Part shown: piece after piece, positions 1 through 8,758 of the stretch
Numbering within the stretch: the first letter of the stretch is position 1
Layout of the letters: each line of letters opens with the position of its first letter
From: Neptunicella marina
Lineage (GTDB): Bacteria; Pseudomonadota; Gammaproteobacteria; Enterobacterales; Alteromonadaceae
DNA length: 64,000 nt
Direction: 5' to 3'
NCBI RefSeq assembly: GCF_014270035.1
Contig: NZ_JACNEP010000004.1
Span: 1 to 64,000 of the forward strand
Notes under the pieces: model-generated
What the model was told of the DNA's origin: nothing
Database searches by the model: none
The model's input: only the letters and a program-made list of their open reading frames with translations
Made by a program: the position numbers and the translations under genes

Positions 1-14
1 TCAAGTGCACAATG

Positions 15-41
15 AAAAAAGCCAGTAGAAAATCTACTGGC
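15..41 (-). terminator. Rho-independent terminator of the NSS transporter gene
   Basis: A perfect 9-bp stem (GCCAGTAGA / TCTACTGGC, arms 21-29 and 33-41) has a 3-nt loop. On the minus strand it is followed by a run of six T. It lies about 40 bp past the stop codon of the minus-strand transporter gene. Confidence 0.85.
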
Positions 42-81
42 CTTTGAAAAACCGTCAACCTATTTCAGGACGACACACCGC

Positions 82-1503
82 TTAACCTATCAGGGTGATA
101 TTAAAGTACTTCATGGCTACGGTATTAATAAATATTACAAACAGAATCAGTGGAATGAATGTGCCAACAGACAAGTTGACATATTTCTCGAAAAAGCTGC
201 CTTTGTAATTCGGATCACCTATTTCCAATTCTGCATTAAAGTTCTGACGTTTCCAGCGGTAGATAGCGAATAAACAAATCAGCAAACCATTGAAGGGTAA
301 AATAGTGTCGTAGAAGACATCCACAATAACATCAAATACCGACTTGTTAGCACCAGCATAACTAGTGAAGTTTGTGGTCCAGTCAAAAATACCAAAAGAC
401 GTCGCAGCTAATACAGCACATGTACCCATGGTAAGCGCTAAAACACCTAACGACTTTTTACGGCTTAATCCAGTTTCCTCCATTATGGCTGCATTGGGTA
501 CTTCAATAATTGACACCAGTGAGGTAATGGCTGCAAAAAATACTAACAGAAAGAAAATCGCAGCAACGATACTTGCACCTGCGTAACCGATACTGGTTTG
601 CAGGGCTAAGAAAATTTTGGGCAGGAAGGTAAATATCATGCCAACTGAAGAATCACTTAATTCAGCGGTGTTGGTATTCGGATTGAAAGAGAATACCGCA
701 GGCAGCACCATTAAACCTGCAATAAAGGCGACCGCAGTATCAGTTAATGCCACTAATTTGGCCGAGCCAGGGATGGCATTATCGCGACTTAGATAGGAGC
801 CATAGGTAATCATAATACCCATACCCAGCGATAACGAGAAAAAGGCCTGAGATAATGCGGCACTTACCACTGATGCTGTAATTTTACTGAAGTCGGGGAT
901 TAAATAGTATTCAACACCTGCAAAAGCGTTATCCAGCGTTAATACAAAAATAACCAAACCAATTAACATGATGAATAAAGCTGGCATGAGCACTTTAGCC
1001 GCTTTTTCTATCCCTTCTTTTACGCCACCTTGCAGGATTAAAAATACGATGCCGGCAACAATTGCCATGTAGAAGAAAATATCACCATGATTGATAAAAC
1101 TACCGAAAGTGTCAGGATTGGCTAGTGTATCCAGATCACCAGCTAAAATACTGAACAAATAGCCAATAATCCAGACTGTAATCACGGTATAAAAGATCCC
1201 AATCATGAAGGGGGTGATAATCGATAACCAACCCGCTATTGCCCAGTGTTTTTCGCCGGGGGCGAGTTTTTTGTAGGAGCCCAGGGGATCACTACAACCT
1301 TTGCGTCCAAAGGACATTTCAGCCAGCATCACAGGTAAACAAATCAACACAACAAACAGCGCGTACATAAGTAAAAATGCACCGCCACCATTTTTTGTTG
1401 CTGCTACCGGGAAACCAACCATATTACCAATACCAACGGCTGAACCAGCAGCTGCGAGAATAAACCCTAAGCGAGAACCAAACTGTTCGCGAGGAGCACT
1501 CAT
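82..1503 (-). CDS. Sodium-dependent amino-acid symporter, NSS (SNF) family
   Basis: Inner-membrane Na+-coupled symporter of the neurotransmitter:sodium symporter family, probably importing an amino acid; the substrate cannot be told from sequence. The 473-residue product is hydrophobic throughout, with about 11-12 membrane segments. The N-terminus carries the family signature around residues 15-35 (AAAGSAVGIGNMVGFP), the unwound helix 1 that binds sodium and substrate. Length fits bacterial MhsT/TnaT-type members. The start ATG follows AAGGAAG at good spacing. The gene is single, ends at its own hairpin terminator, and is transcribed divergently from msrA across a 372-bp gap. Confidence 0.92.
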   Translation of the reverse strand: MSAPREQFGSRLGFILAAAGSAVGIGNMVGFPVAATKNGGGAFLLMYALFVVLICLPVMLAEMSFGRKGCSDPLGSYKKLAPGEKHWAIAGWLSIITPFMIGIFYTVITVWIIGYLFSILAGDLDTLANPDTFGSFINHGDIFFYMAIVAGIVFLILQGGVKEGIEKAAKVLMPALFIMLIGLVIFVLTLDNAFAGVEYYLIPDFSKITASVVSAALSQAFFSLSLGMGIMITYGSYLSRDNAIPGSAKLVALTDTAVAFIAGLMVLPAVFSFNPNTNTAELSDSSVGMIFTFLPKIFLALQTSIGYAGASIVAAIFFLLVFFAAITSLVSIIEVPNAAIMEETGLSRKKSLGVLALTMGTCAVLAATSFGIFDWTTNFTSYAGANKSVFDVIVDVFYDTILPFNGLLICLFAIYRWKRQNFNAELEIGDPNYKGSFFEKYVNLSVGTFIPLILFVIFINTVAMKYFNITLIG

Positions 1504-1875
1504 ATCAACTTCCTTTATTATTTTATTTTAATGTACGAGATACGGCCTGTTTCTAGCTGGCTCTGCAGAGCAAAGCAATGTAGCCGGGAGTATCAATAGG
1601 GCAGAGCTACCCTTGTTGAACAAATGGGGTATGGAATTTGTACCCTTTACCACATAGCCTGAGTATCTTCGATTCGCCCCGATGTTAACAGGCCACTAAC
1701 AAAAAGTCCTAGAGTAATCACCTATAGAGCGCATAAAAGTTGTGTAATGGGCTTTTTACAAAAAACAAGGACATGCAGGTAAGACTAATGGTTAAAATTT
1801 GTGGATGAAATGTTTATGTCACGACTTTGCGCTGCGCTACACTAGCCCAATTCAAACTTAATTTGTGGAATCGTT
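1504..1875. other. Divergent intergenic region with nested inverted repeats
   Basis: These 372 bases separate the transporter from msrA and hold no credible gene. They contain several short inverted repeats: a 12-bp palindrome (GCTCTGCAGAGC, 1560-1571), GTAGC/GCTAC (1580-1584, 1606-1610), and two mutually exclusive pairings, ACAAAT/ATTTGT (1620-1625, 1636-1641) and GGGTA/TACCC (1627-1631, 1641-1645). If transcribed leftward, this would form a structured leader of the transporter mRNA. I recognise no known riboswitch consensus. Confidence 0.4.
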
Positions 1876-2415
1876 ATGGCATTAGAGCAAGCAACACTCG
1901 CCGGTGGGTGTTTTTGGTGTATTGAATCAGCGTTTAACTCTGTTGAAGGTGTAGTTAAAGCCTGGTCAGGTTACGCCGGTGGTCATTTGGATAACCCTTC
2001 TTATGAAGCGGTCTGTAAAGGCGATACTGGTCATGCTGAAGTCGTCAGAGTTGAGTTTGATACGGATAAATTATCCTATCGTGACGTTTTGGAGATATTT
2101 TTTGCACTACATAACCCCACACAGCTAAACCGCCAGGGGAATGATGTAGGCACGCAATATCGCAGTGCAATTTTTTATCATGATGATAGCCAAAAACACC
2201 AGGCGGAACAGATTATTGCTGAAATAGAAGATATGGAAATATGGCCGGACCCGGTGGTAACACAAATTGAAGCGGTAGATAATTACTGGCAGGCAGAAGA
2301 CTATCATCAGGATTACTTTAAGCAAAATCCACAAAATCAATATTGCAACATGGTGGTTGCGCCTAAATTAGCCAAATTCAAACAAAAATTTGCCAGCAAA
2401 CTGAAGCAGAATTAA
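1876..2415 (+). CDS. msrA: Peptide methionine sulfoxide reductase MsrA
   Basis: Reduces the S-epimer of methionine sulfoxide in proteins and free methionine, repairing oxidative damage in the cytoplasm. The signature GGCFWCIE at residues 10-17 holds the catalytic Cys12, and the protein continues through the family blocks GYAGG, GHAEVV and GTQYRSAIFY. At 179 aa it is the usual length of stand-alone MsrA. There is no fused MsrB domain and no signal peptide. It is monocistronic: the flanking genes are a divergent transporter and, 310 bp downstream, the chemotaxis operon. Confidence 0.96.
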   Translation: MALEQATLAGGCFWCIESAFNSVEGVVKAWSGYAGGHLDNPSYEAVCKGDTGHAEVVRVEFDTDKLSYRDVLEIFFALHNPTQLNRQGNDVGTQYRSAIFYHDDSQKHQAEQIIAEIEDMEIWPDPVVTQIEAVDNYWQAEDYHQDYFKQNPQNQYCNMVVAPKLAKFKQKFASKLKQN

Positions 2416-2424
2416 TAAGAATTT

Positions 2425-2452
2425 TCACCTCAGTTATCACTCGCTGAGGTGA
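2425..2452 (+). terminator. Possible terminator hairpin after msrA
   Basis: A 9-bp inverted repeat (TCACCTCAG / CTGAGGTGA) with a 10-nt loop starts 9 bp after the msrA stop. No T-run follows, so intrinsic termination is uncertain. The rest of the gap to 2725 is AT-rich, holds no gene, and must contain the promoter of the chemotaxis operon. Confidence 0.45.
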
Positions 2453-2725
2453 TATGTTCCCGCCTTTGCACATTCAATTATTTTTTAATACTTCCTTTTA
2501 TCTCTCTGTCTTTACAGATAGCGGATTTTAGAACGCCGGTGCATCTAAGTTACTTAAAAAGCTATTAAAAATTTCTTGCACATAGAAATTTCCTACTACA
2601 CTGATAGCTCAAGTTTTGATTCCTAATCTAACAATAATAACCATTTTACCGGAATTTAATCATTTGATTGTTTAAACAACAGGATCGTTGCCCTGAAATA
2701 TTTGGGATGAAAAGAAAGTAATCAT

Positions 2726-3901
2726 ATGCAAATTACCGAGTACACCGAAAAACTCAGTCAACAAGCAAAATGGTCAGTGTTTGCCTGTGTAACTTTGTTG
2801 GGTTTGGTTTTGGTTTATATTGAACAAAATTTACTGGCTGTTATTTGTATTGAACTTGGTTTGTTGCCATTTTTTATATCTGCAGTGGCAAAACAACGGC
2901 CAGACTCTCCCGAAACTGAGGTTGACAAGCACACCCGACTATCGCGCTCTGAGTCGGAAAATATAAAAGCGCTTACTGCCGCTATCGTGCCCACGCTCGA
3001 AGAGTGTGAACGTAATATTTCGGATATTTTTTCAACTCAGGAAGATGCTATCAGTACCTTGAGTAGCTCCTTCGCAAATTTACAAAATCTGGTTGATTCA
3101 CAGCAAAATTTTATTAACCAGTTGATTAAATCCGATGAAGAAAGTGGAGAGATGTACAGTGACAAAATGCGTGCTTTTGCTGTTGAAACCGAAAAAACCT
3201 TAGATCGTTTTATTCAGACCACCATCGATATGTCTGCCAGTTCAATGGGGTTGTTGGAAAAAGTAAACAGTATTTCCGATACCATGCCGAGGATCATCAA
3301 AGCGCTCAACGATATTGATGGAATTTCATCTCAAACTAACTTACTGGCATTAAATGCGGCGATTGAAGCTGCACGTGCCGGGGCGGCTGGACGTGGGTTT
3401 GCTGTGGTAGCCGATGAAGTGCGGGCGTTGTCAAATCGTTCATCTCAGTTTAGCAATTCGATTAAATCACAAATATCTGAAATTGATGGACAAATTGCGC
3501 TTTTGACTAAACATGTGGGGGAAGTCGCTGCACAGGATGTGACTTATATCATCACCGCCAAACGTACTATGCAAAACGCGTTAGATAGCATCATCGAGAA
3601 ATCTGAGTCTGATACAAAAGTCACCCGCGAACTGGATGTCGTGGCCAAAGAGCTGGAGGCCGCACTGAATAATTCTATTCGCGGTTTGCAGTTTGGTGAT
3701 ATTAACGGCCAGAACCTGACTTATACCCTGAGTGCCATATCGGTACTTAGAGAAAAATTATCTGAATTGGGAGACGAAGACATTGAAGGGTTGTTAACTA
3801 AGCTGCAGGAGCACCTGCAACAGATACAACAAAAACGTAATCAACAACATAACCCGGTTTCCTCTTCATCGATGGATGCCGGGGATATTGAGTTTTTCTA
3901 A
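2726..3901 (+). CDS. Membrane-anchored methyl-accepting chemotaxis-like protein
   Basis: First gene of the chemotaxis operon. The 391-aa product has two adjacent N-terminal membrane segments (about residues 16-35 and 37-54) with almost no periplasmic loop. No sensory domain or HAMP is evident. A long helical region leads to the conserved hairpin tip ([31 protein letters not shown], given here as one motif region around residues 202-232) that binds CheA and CheW. It may sense membrane state or work through the neighbouring partner-switching proteins. The C-terminus is GDIEFF, close to the GDIDLF end of CheD in the same operon, and is not a typical CheR-tethering pentapeptide. Chemoreceptor signalling family membership is certain; the signal is unknown. 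Confidence 0.9.
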   Translation: MQITEYTEKLSQQAKWSVFACVTLLGLVLVYIEQNLLAVICIELGLLPFFISAVAKQRPDSPETEVDKHTRLSRSESENIKALTAAIVPTLEECERNISDIFSTQEDAISTLSSSFANLQNLVDSQQNFINQLIKSDEESGEMYSDKMRAFAVETEKTLDRFIQTTIDMSASSMGLLEKVNSISDTMPRIIKALNDIDGISSQTNLLALNAAIEAARAGAAGRGFAVVADEVRALSNRSSQFSNSIKSQISEIDGQIALLTKHVGEVAAQDVTYIITAKRTMQNALDSIIEKSESDTKVTRELDVVAKELEAALNNSIRGLQFGDINGQNLTYTLSAISVLREKLSELGDEDIEGLLTKLQEHLQQIQQKRNQQHNPVSSSSMDAGDIEFF

Positions 3902-3925
3902 GGGACTGCGGGTAAGGAGAATGTG

Positions 3926-4207
3926 ATGTCTGAAGTAGTAATGCCATTACCGGAAAAATTTGATTTTGGATTCAACAAAGAGTTTATGCAGCAATACCAG
4001 AGTGGATTGAGCAGGGAGGGAGTAACGCGGATTGTGCTTGATTTTAATCGGGTTACCTATCTCGACAGCTCCGCGCTGGGCATGATGGTGTTGCTGCAAA
4101 AAAGAGCGAAAGAAAAAAACATCCGTGCCGTTGTTCGCTGTGCTAAAGGAACGGCTAATGAAGTACTGAAAATGGCAAACTTTCAGAAGCTGTTCGATTT
4201 TGAGTAA
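3926..4207 (+). CDS. STAS-domain protein (anti-sigma-factor antagonist type)
   Basis: A 93-aa single STAS domain of the SpoIIAA/RsbV class. In that family a serine is phosphorylated by a kinase partner and dephosphorylated by a PP2C phosphatase, which switches binding partners. The phosphoacceptor region is visible as VTYLDSSALGMMVLL (about residues 45-59). ATG 3926 is preferred over the in-frame GTG at 3923 because AAGGAG ends 6 nt before the ATG. The next gene encodes a receiver-PP2C-ATPase fusion, the natural antagonist set for a STAS protein, so the two probably form a partner-switching pair inside the chemotaxis operon. Confidence 0.88.
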   Translation: MSEVVMPLPEKFDFGFNKEFMQQYQSGLSREGVTRIVLDFNRVTYLDSSALGMMVLLQKRAKEKNIRAVVRCAKGTANEVLKMANFQKLFDFE

Positions 4208-4232
4208 TCCTTAACAGGCATATTGCAGCTAA

Positions 4233-5900
4233 ATGAATCTTAATATAGTGGTGGTTGATGACGACCGTCTGTTCAACCAAATGATCTCAACATTTTTAGC
4301 CAACCGCGGTATGCGGGTGGTATCTCTGTTCAATCTGGCAGAGGCTAAATCCTATGTGAGTCATCACCAACCAGATTTTATTTTACTCGATATTTTACTT
4401 GAAGATGGTATGGGCATTGACTTACTCGACTATATGCCCGGTCCAATTGGCCAGATTCCAATCATGATGATTACCGCTAAGGATGATCAGGACACCATAC
4501 AACAATGTTTTCGTAAAGGTGTGAGTGACTATCTTATCAAGCCGCTGAATCTGGATTTGATGTGGCTGAAAATTGAACGTTTATATCGCAACTCACAATT
4601 GCAAAATCAGGTGCTGTCGCAAGCGGATGAAATGAAGCGACTGATTAATGAACGGGATGCAGAAGAGCAGATTGCCCGGCATGTATATGAATATTTAGCA
4701 GGTAATGCTAATGAACAATATCGTCAGGTTAGCTCGCTAATACGTTCATCCAGTGTTTTTAATGGTGATATTTTTATCTCGGTAAAAGCCCCCAGTGGCA
4801 ATCTTTACAGTTTTCTACTGGATGCCACAGGCCATGGATTGGTGGCTGCAATCAGTGTTCTGCCGTTAGTCAACTCTCTGCCTGCCATGATTCAAAAAGG
4901 ATTAGATATTGCACTGATTGCCTATGAGTTGAATCAAAAGCTCAATTTGAGTATTCCAGATGATCGTTTTGTGGCCGGTGTGATGATTTGTGTCGATATT
5001 CATACTTCACAAATCAGTATCTGGAACGGAGGAATGCCGGATGTATTAGTGCTGGATAAAAAAGGCAATATTGTTGAGCGGGTTGCTTCACAGCATATGC
5101 CACTTGGTATTCTCCATGCTAATCAATTTGATGCTTCAGTGACGACAGTTGAGATTAATCAGCAAACAGCTCACCTAGTTTTCTTTAGTGATGGACTGAT
5201 TGAGCAAACCTCAATCGAAGAGGAATTTTACGGTGAACCGCGTTTACTGGATGTTTTGGCAAACAACAACAAGGTAAGTCTGTTACTGGGTGAAATTGAA
5301 AAAGACTTTGATGCCTTTAAAGGTCCGGTCGAACAATATGATGATGTGTCTGTATGCCAGATTGATGTTCTTGACTGGTTGAAAGAAGCGCAGTACCAGC
5401 AGCATCTTGTCTCTTCAAAACGCGCAAACAGCCAGGTTTCCATGGATTTAACCATTTCTGGTCATCTGCTTAATAACGTCGATTCTATGACCTTGATTAA
5501 TACTTTAATGGGGCTGGCAGATATCCCGGTGGCGCTAAGGCAAAAAGCCTACACAGTCTGTGCCGAACTGGTTAGCAATGCACTGGATCATGGTGTGCTG
5601 AATTTAAACTCAAACCTTAAGAGTGATGCAAACGGATTCCTTGAATATCTGAGTCAGCGTGAAAGTGCCTGTGCCAGTTTAACGGCATCTGACTATATAG
5701 ATCTTCATTTTAAATATGACGATCAGGATCAGCATATTGAGTTTCAGGTAAAGGATTCGGGTGATGGTTTTGTTAATAAAGATATGCTGCCGGCTAAGCA
5801 GGATGCACTTAGCGGACGTGGGTTAGTGTTAATCGAAAAACTGTCTGCTGAGGTAAAGCGCAACGATGTAGGAACACAGACAGAAGTGGTAATTAAATGA
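4233..5900 (+). CDS. Receiver / PP2C (SpoIIE) phosphatase / HATPase fusion response regulator
   Basis: Cytoplasmic 555-aa regulator with three parts. An N-terminal receiver domain spans residues 1-120, with acidic pocket VDDDR, phosphoacceptor Asp53 in LLDILLEDG, and the conserved Lys in YLIKPL. A SpoIIE-type PP2C phosphatase follows at about 150-380 (DATGHG and FFSDGLIEQ metal-binding motifs). A C-terminal GHKL ATPase of the anti-sigma kinase type covers about 420-555 (ELVSNALDHG N-box, VKDSGDGF and SGRGLVLIEKL). It could both phosphorylate and dephosphorylate the upstream STAS protein under control of receiver phosphorylation by CheA. This coupling is inferred from gene order and domains. 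Confidence 0.9.
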   Translation: MNLNIVVVDDDRLFNQMISTFLANRGMRVVSLFNLAEAKSYVSHHQPDFILLDILLEDGMGIDLLDYMPGPIGQIPIMMITAKDDQDTIQQCFRKGVSDYLIKPLNLDLMWLKIERLYRNSQLQNQVLSQADEMKRLINERDAEEQIARHVYEYLAGNANEQYRQVSSLIRSSSVFNGDIFISVKAPSGNLYSFLLDATGHGLVAAISVLPLVNSLPAMIQKGLDIALIAYELNQKLNLSIPDDRFVAGVMICVDIHTSQISIWNGGMPDVLVLDKKGNIVERVASQHMPLGILHANQFDASVTTVEINQQTAHLVFFSDGLIEQTSIEEEFYGEPRLLDVLANNNKVSLLLGEIEKDFDAFKGPVEQYDDVSVCQIDVLDWLKEAQYQQHLVSSKRANSQVSMDLTISGHLLNNVDSMTLINTLMGLADIPVALRQKAYTVCAELVSNALDHGVLNLNSNLKSDANGFLEYLSQRESACASLTASDYIDLHFKYDDQDQHIEFQVKDSGDGFVNKDMLPAKQDALSGRGLVLIEKLSAEVKRNDVGTQTEVVIK

Positions 5901-5907
5901 GGGGAAT

Positions 5908-6273
5908 ATGAGTAAAAATATTCTGATAGTTGATGATTCACCATCCATTAGGCAGATGGTAGAAATGACATTAAAAACCGCGGGTTATAATGTTACCACC
6001 GCTCAGGACGGGCAGGATGCACTGGACTGTTGTAAAGGCAGAAGCTTTGATTTTGTGCTGACTGACCAGAATATGCCGCGTATGGATGGCATAACGCTGA
6101 TTCGTTCACTGCGGTCGTTGGGAGCTTACAGAACAATCCCTATTGTGATGTTAACCACTGAGAGCAGTGATGCGATGAAGGCACAAGGCAGGGCTGCAGG
6201 TGCTACTGGCTGGATGGTAAAACCTTTTGATCCGCCTAAATTGCTCGACGTGATCAGTAAAGTGTTGCGGTAA
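5908..6273 (+). CDS. cheY: CheY-like single-domain response regulator
   Basis: A 121-aa receiver domain with the acidic pair DD at residues 9-10, phosphoacceptor Asp53 (VLTDQNMPRMDG), the Thr in MLTTES and the Lys in MVKPFDPPK. There is no output domain. It is the probable diffusible phosphoacceptor of the CheA encoded next, acting on the motor or on another target. It starts 7 bp after the preceding stop, with GGGG upstream of the ATG, and is followed by cheA after 14 bp. Whether it controls flagella or another output cannot be read from the window, since no motility genes are present. Confidence 0.9.
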   Translation: MSKNILIVDDSPSIRQMVEMTLKTAGYNVTTAQDGQDALDCCKGRSFDFVLTDQNMPRMDGITLIRSLRSLGAYRTIPIVMLTTESSDAMKAQGRAAGATGWMVKPFDPPKLLDVISKVLR

Positions 6274-6287
6274 AGGCTGGGGTTATT

Positions 6288-8249
6288 ATGTCCATTGATA
6301 TGGAACAGTTTCATCAGGTCTTTTTTGACGAAAGTCAGGAGCACATCCAGGAAATGGAGCAGCTACTGATGGAACTTGATCCGGATAATGCTGATCCTGA
6401 ACAGCTTAATTGCATATTCCGCGCGGCCCACTCTATTAAAGGTGGTAGCGGTATCTTTGGTTTCGATGCCCTGACTGGCATCACTCACGTGATGGAAAAT
6501 ATTCTTGATGGCGCCAGACAGCAAAGTCTGAAAATGACAATCCCTATTGTGGATTGTCTGTTGTCAACCGTTGATATTTTGAAAGATACATTAGACAGCT
6601 ATCGTGAAAAGCAACCGGTAAATCAGGAGGCTATAACTGACGGAATCAAAAAGCTGGAAAATGTTCTGGAACAAAGCGGAGGTAAAAAGGCGCTTGCTAT
6701 TGAACAGGATGAAGGATTTGGACTATTTGAACCGGTAGCAAAGGAAGGGGAAGATTTTGGTTTCTTTGATACAGAGGAGGAGCCACAGGTTATCCCGGGT
6801 GACCATTTACCGCAATCCGTTGCTAAAGAAGGTGAAGACTTTGGCTTCTTTGCCCCGCCAGAAGATGAGTCTGCCAACACTACAAACACAAATCTTGTGT
6901 CGGGTATTGCAAAAGAGGGAGAAGATTTCGGATTTTTTGAACCGGTTAACAATCATTCCGTGACCAATGCCCAGGTTGCCACGCAGGATAAATCTAAACA
7001 AGCCGTTGCAGAAGCTCCGGCAAAACGCGCATTAAAATCTACGCCAACACAAAGTCATAATGAATCCAGCAGCATCAGAGTAGACACCGGCAAGATTGAT
7101 TCGCTGGTAAATCTGGTCGGTGAATTAGTCATTACCCAATCAATGTTGGCACTGATTGGTGAGAACCGTGAAAGTCGCGATGAAGCCAAATTGCAATCCA
7201 GTATTGCCGAATTAGAGCGTCATACCCGGGAAATCCAGGAAGCCGTTATGTCAATGCGGATGTTGCCTGTTTCCTTTGTCTTTAATCGCTTCCCGCGTCT
7301 GGTACGGGACTTGTCGACTAAATTGGGTAAAAAGCTGGAGCTGGTGATCGAAGGCGGTAATACCGAAGTCGACAAAGGACTGATAGAAAAACTGGTCGAC
7401 CCACTGACTCACTTGGTGCGCAACAGTATTGACCATGGCATTGAAATGCCAAATGTACGAATTGAAAAAGGTAAAGACGCAACGGGTGAGGTAATTCTGA
7501 GAGCGGCGCAAAAAGGCGGCAGTATTGTTATTAGCATTATTGATGATGGAGCGGGGTTGAATCGGGAACGTATATTGAACAAAGCGATCGAAAAAGGCAT
7601 TGATGCGTCCGATGCCATGTCGGATGCCGAAGTCTGGAATCTGATTTTTGCCCCGGGGTTCTCAACCGCAGAACAAATTACTGACGTCTCAGGCCGGGGG
7701 GTTGGCATGGATGTAGTTAAACGCAATATTGAGAGCATTGGCGGAAGAGTTGAAATCGAATCCATCGCCGGTCAGGGCTCCGAATTTAATATAAGACTGC
7801 CTCTGACACTTGCCATTGTTGATGGCATGTGTGTAGGAGTCGGTGACCAGATATATGTGGTCCCTTTGGTTAATATTATTGAATCTATCCAACCTCAGCC
7901 TTCACAAATTAAATCCCTTACTAAAGACAAGCTGTTATGGGTCAGAGACAAATACTGGCCAGTTATTCCGCTTTATGACTGCATGGCTATCGACAATGCA
8001 CAACTTGATCCCGCAGACGCTATCGTGGTGCTAATCGAAAGCAGTAAAAAGCGTTTTGGTTTGATGGTTGATCGTTTGTTAGGGCAACAGCAGGTAGTCA
8101 TAAAAAGTCTGGAACAAAATTATCGAAGGGTATCTGGTGTAGCAGGAGCAACCATTATGGGGGATGGAACAGTGGCCTTAATTCTGGACGTAGAGTCCCT
8201 TGCCAGTAGTGTTGATTTAAACAAAATTGAGAGGTTGAAGCATGAGTAA
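6288..8249 (+). CDS. cheA: Chemotaxis histidine kinase CheA
   Basis: Cytoplasmic kinase that phosphorylates CheY and CheB in response to receptor arrays. Domains in order: HPt/P1 (1-105, phosphorylatable His48 in AAHSIKGG); an unusual linker (about 130-250); P3 dimerisation ([18 protein letters not shown]); P4 ATPase ([13 protein letters not shown]-box, [24 protein letters not shown]); and P5 CheW-like (about 510-645). At 653 aa it is normal length. The region where a P2 domain would sit instead holds three copies of [10 protein letters not shown] (residues 151-160, 179-188, 208-217) and one degenerate EGFGLF (142-147). It overlaps cheW by 8 bp. Confidence 0.97.
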   Translation: MSIDMEQFHQVFFDESQEHIQEMEQLLMELDPDNADPEQLNCIFRAAHSIKGGSGIFGFDALTGITHVMENILDGARQQSLKMTIPIVDCLLSTVDILKDTLDSYREKQPVNQEAITDGIKKLENVLEQSGGKKALAIEQDEGFGLFEPVAKEGEDFGFFDTEEEPQVIPGDHLPQSVAKEGEDFGFFAPPEDESANTTNTNLVSGIAKEGEDFGFFEPVNNHSVTNAQVATQDKSKQAVAEAPAKRALKSTPTQSHNESSSIRVDTGKIDSLVNLVGELVITQSMLALIGENRESRDEAKLQSSIAELERHTREIQEAVMSMRMLPVSFVFNRFPRLVRDLSTKLGKKLELVIEGGNTEVDKGLIEKLVDPLTHLVRNSIDHGIEMPNVRIEKGKDATGEVILRAAQKGGSIVISIIDDGAGLNRERILNKAIEKGIDASDAMSDAEVWNLIFAPGFSTAEQITDVSGRGVGMDVVKRNIESIGGRVEIESIAGQGSEFNIRLPLTLAIVDGMCVGVGDQIYVVPLVNIIESIQPQPSQIKSLTKDKLLWVRDKYWPVIPLYDCMAIDNAQLDPADAIVVLIESSKKRFGLMVDRLLGQQQVVIKSLEQNYRRVSGVAGATIMGDGTVALILDVESLASSVDLNKIERLKHE

Positions 8250-8754
8250 AAACGATGTCACAACCGGTGAATCCGAAATATCAAATCTCGATTCACAGGA
8301 ATTTCTCAGCTTTGTATTAGGCGATGAACATTACGCACTGGATATTATGGCGGTTAAGGAGATTCGCGGATATGAAGCAGTCACTAAAATTGCCAACGCC
8401 CCTCCTTTTATTAAAGGCGTGATAAACCTGCGTGGTGAAATCGTACCTATTGTAGATTTGCGCATCAAGTTTGATGTGGGAGAAGTGACTTACAACGAAT
8501 TCACCATAGTGATTATGTTGCATGTGCATAACCGTGTGGTCGGCATTGTGGTTGATGGCGTGTCCGATGTAATCAAACTGCAGGACGATGATATTCGGCC
8601 CCCGCCAGAATTTGGTGTGGCTTTTGATAGTCGTTACCTGCTTGGATTGGTACCGATAGATGATCATATGGTGATTCTGGTCAATATAGAACGACTGATC
8701 ACCAGTGATGAATTTGGTTTATTAGATACTCAAGTTAACTCTGCTCAGGAGTAA
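8242..8754 (+). CDS. cheW: Chemotaxis coupling protein CheW
   Basis: A 170-aa adaptor that links receptor tips to the P5 domain of CheA in the signalling array. The CheW fold shows in [21 protein letters not shown], the block [23 protein letters not shown], and [13 protein letters not shown] short acidic N-terminal extension precedes the domain. Its ATG lies inside the 3' end of cheA (8-bp overlap), which suggests translational coupling. The soluble MCP gene starts 4 bp after its stop, behind an AGGAG site. Confidence 0.96.
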   Translation: MSKNDVTTGESEISNLDSQEFLSFVLGDEHYALDIMAVKEIRGYEAVTKIANAPPFIKGVINLRGEIVPIVDLRIKFDVGEVTYNEFTIVIMLHVHNRVVGIVVDGVSDVIKLQDDDIRPPPEFGVAFDSRYLLGLVPIDDHMVILVNIERLITSDEFGLLDTQVNSAQE

Positions 8755-8758
8755 AGTT

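Noticed and set aside
1504-1875. Glycine riboswitch upstream of the NSS transporter
   Set aside because: The conserved glycine-aptamer core is absent on either strand.
2600-2640. Possible sigma-28 flagellar promoter before the chemotaxis operon (TCAAGTTT at 2609-2616)
   Set aside because: The downstream half does not match the GCCGATAA element at the required spacing.
6623-6952. Antisense frame of 109 codons with Ser/Lys/Pro-rich repeats inside cheA
   Set aside because: It is the complement of the [10 protein letters not shown] repeats; the sense protein is unambiguous CheA and no ribosome site or homology supports the antisense frame.
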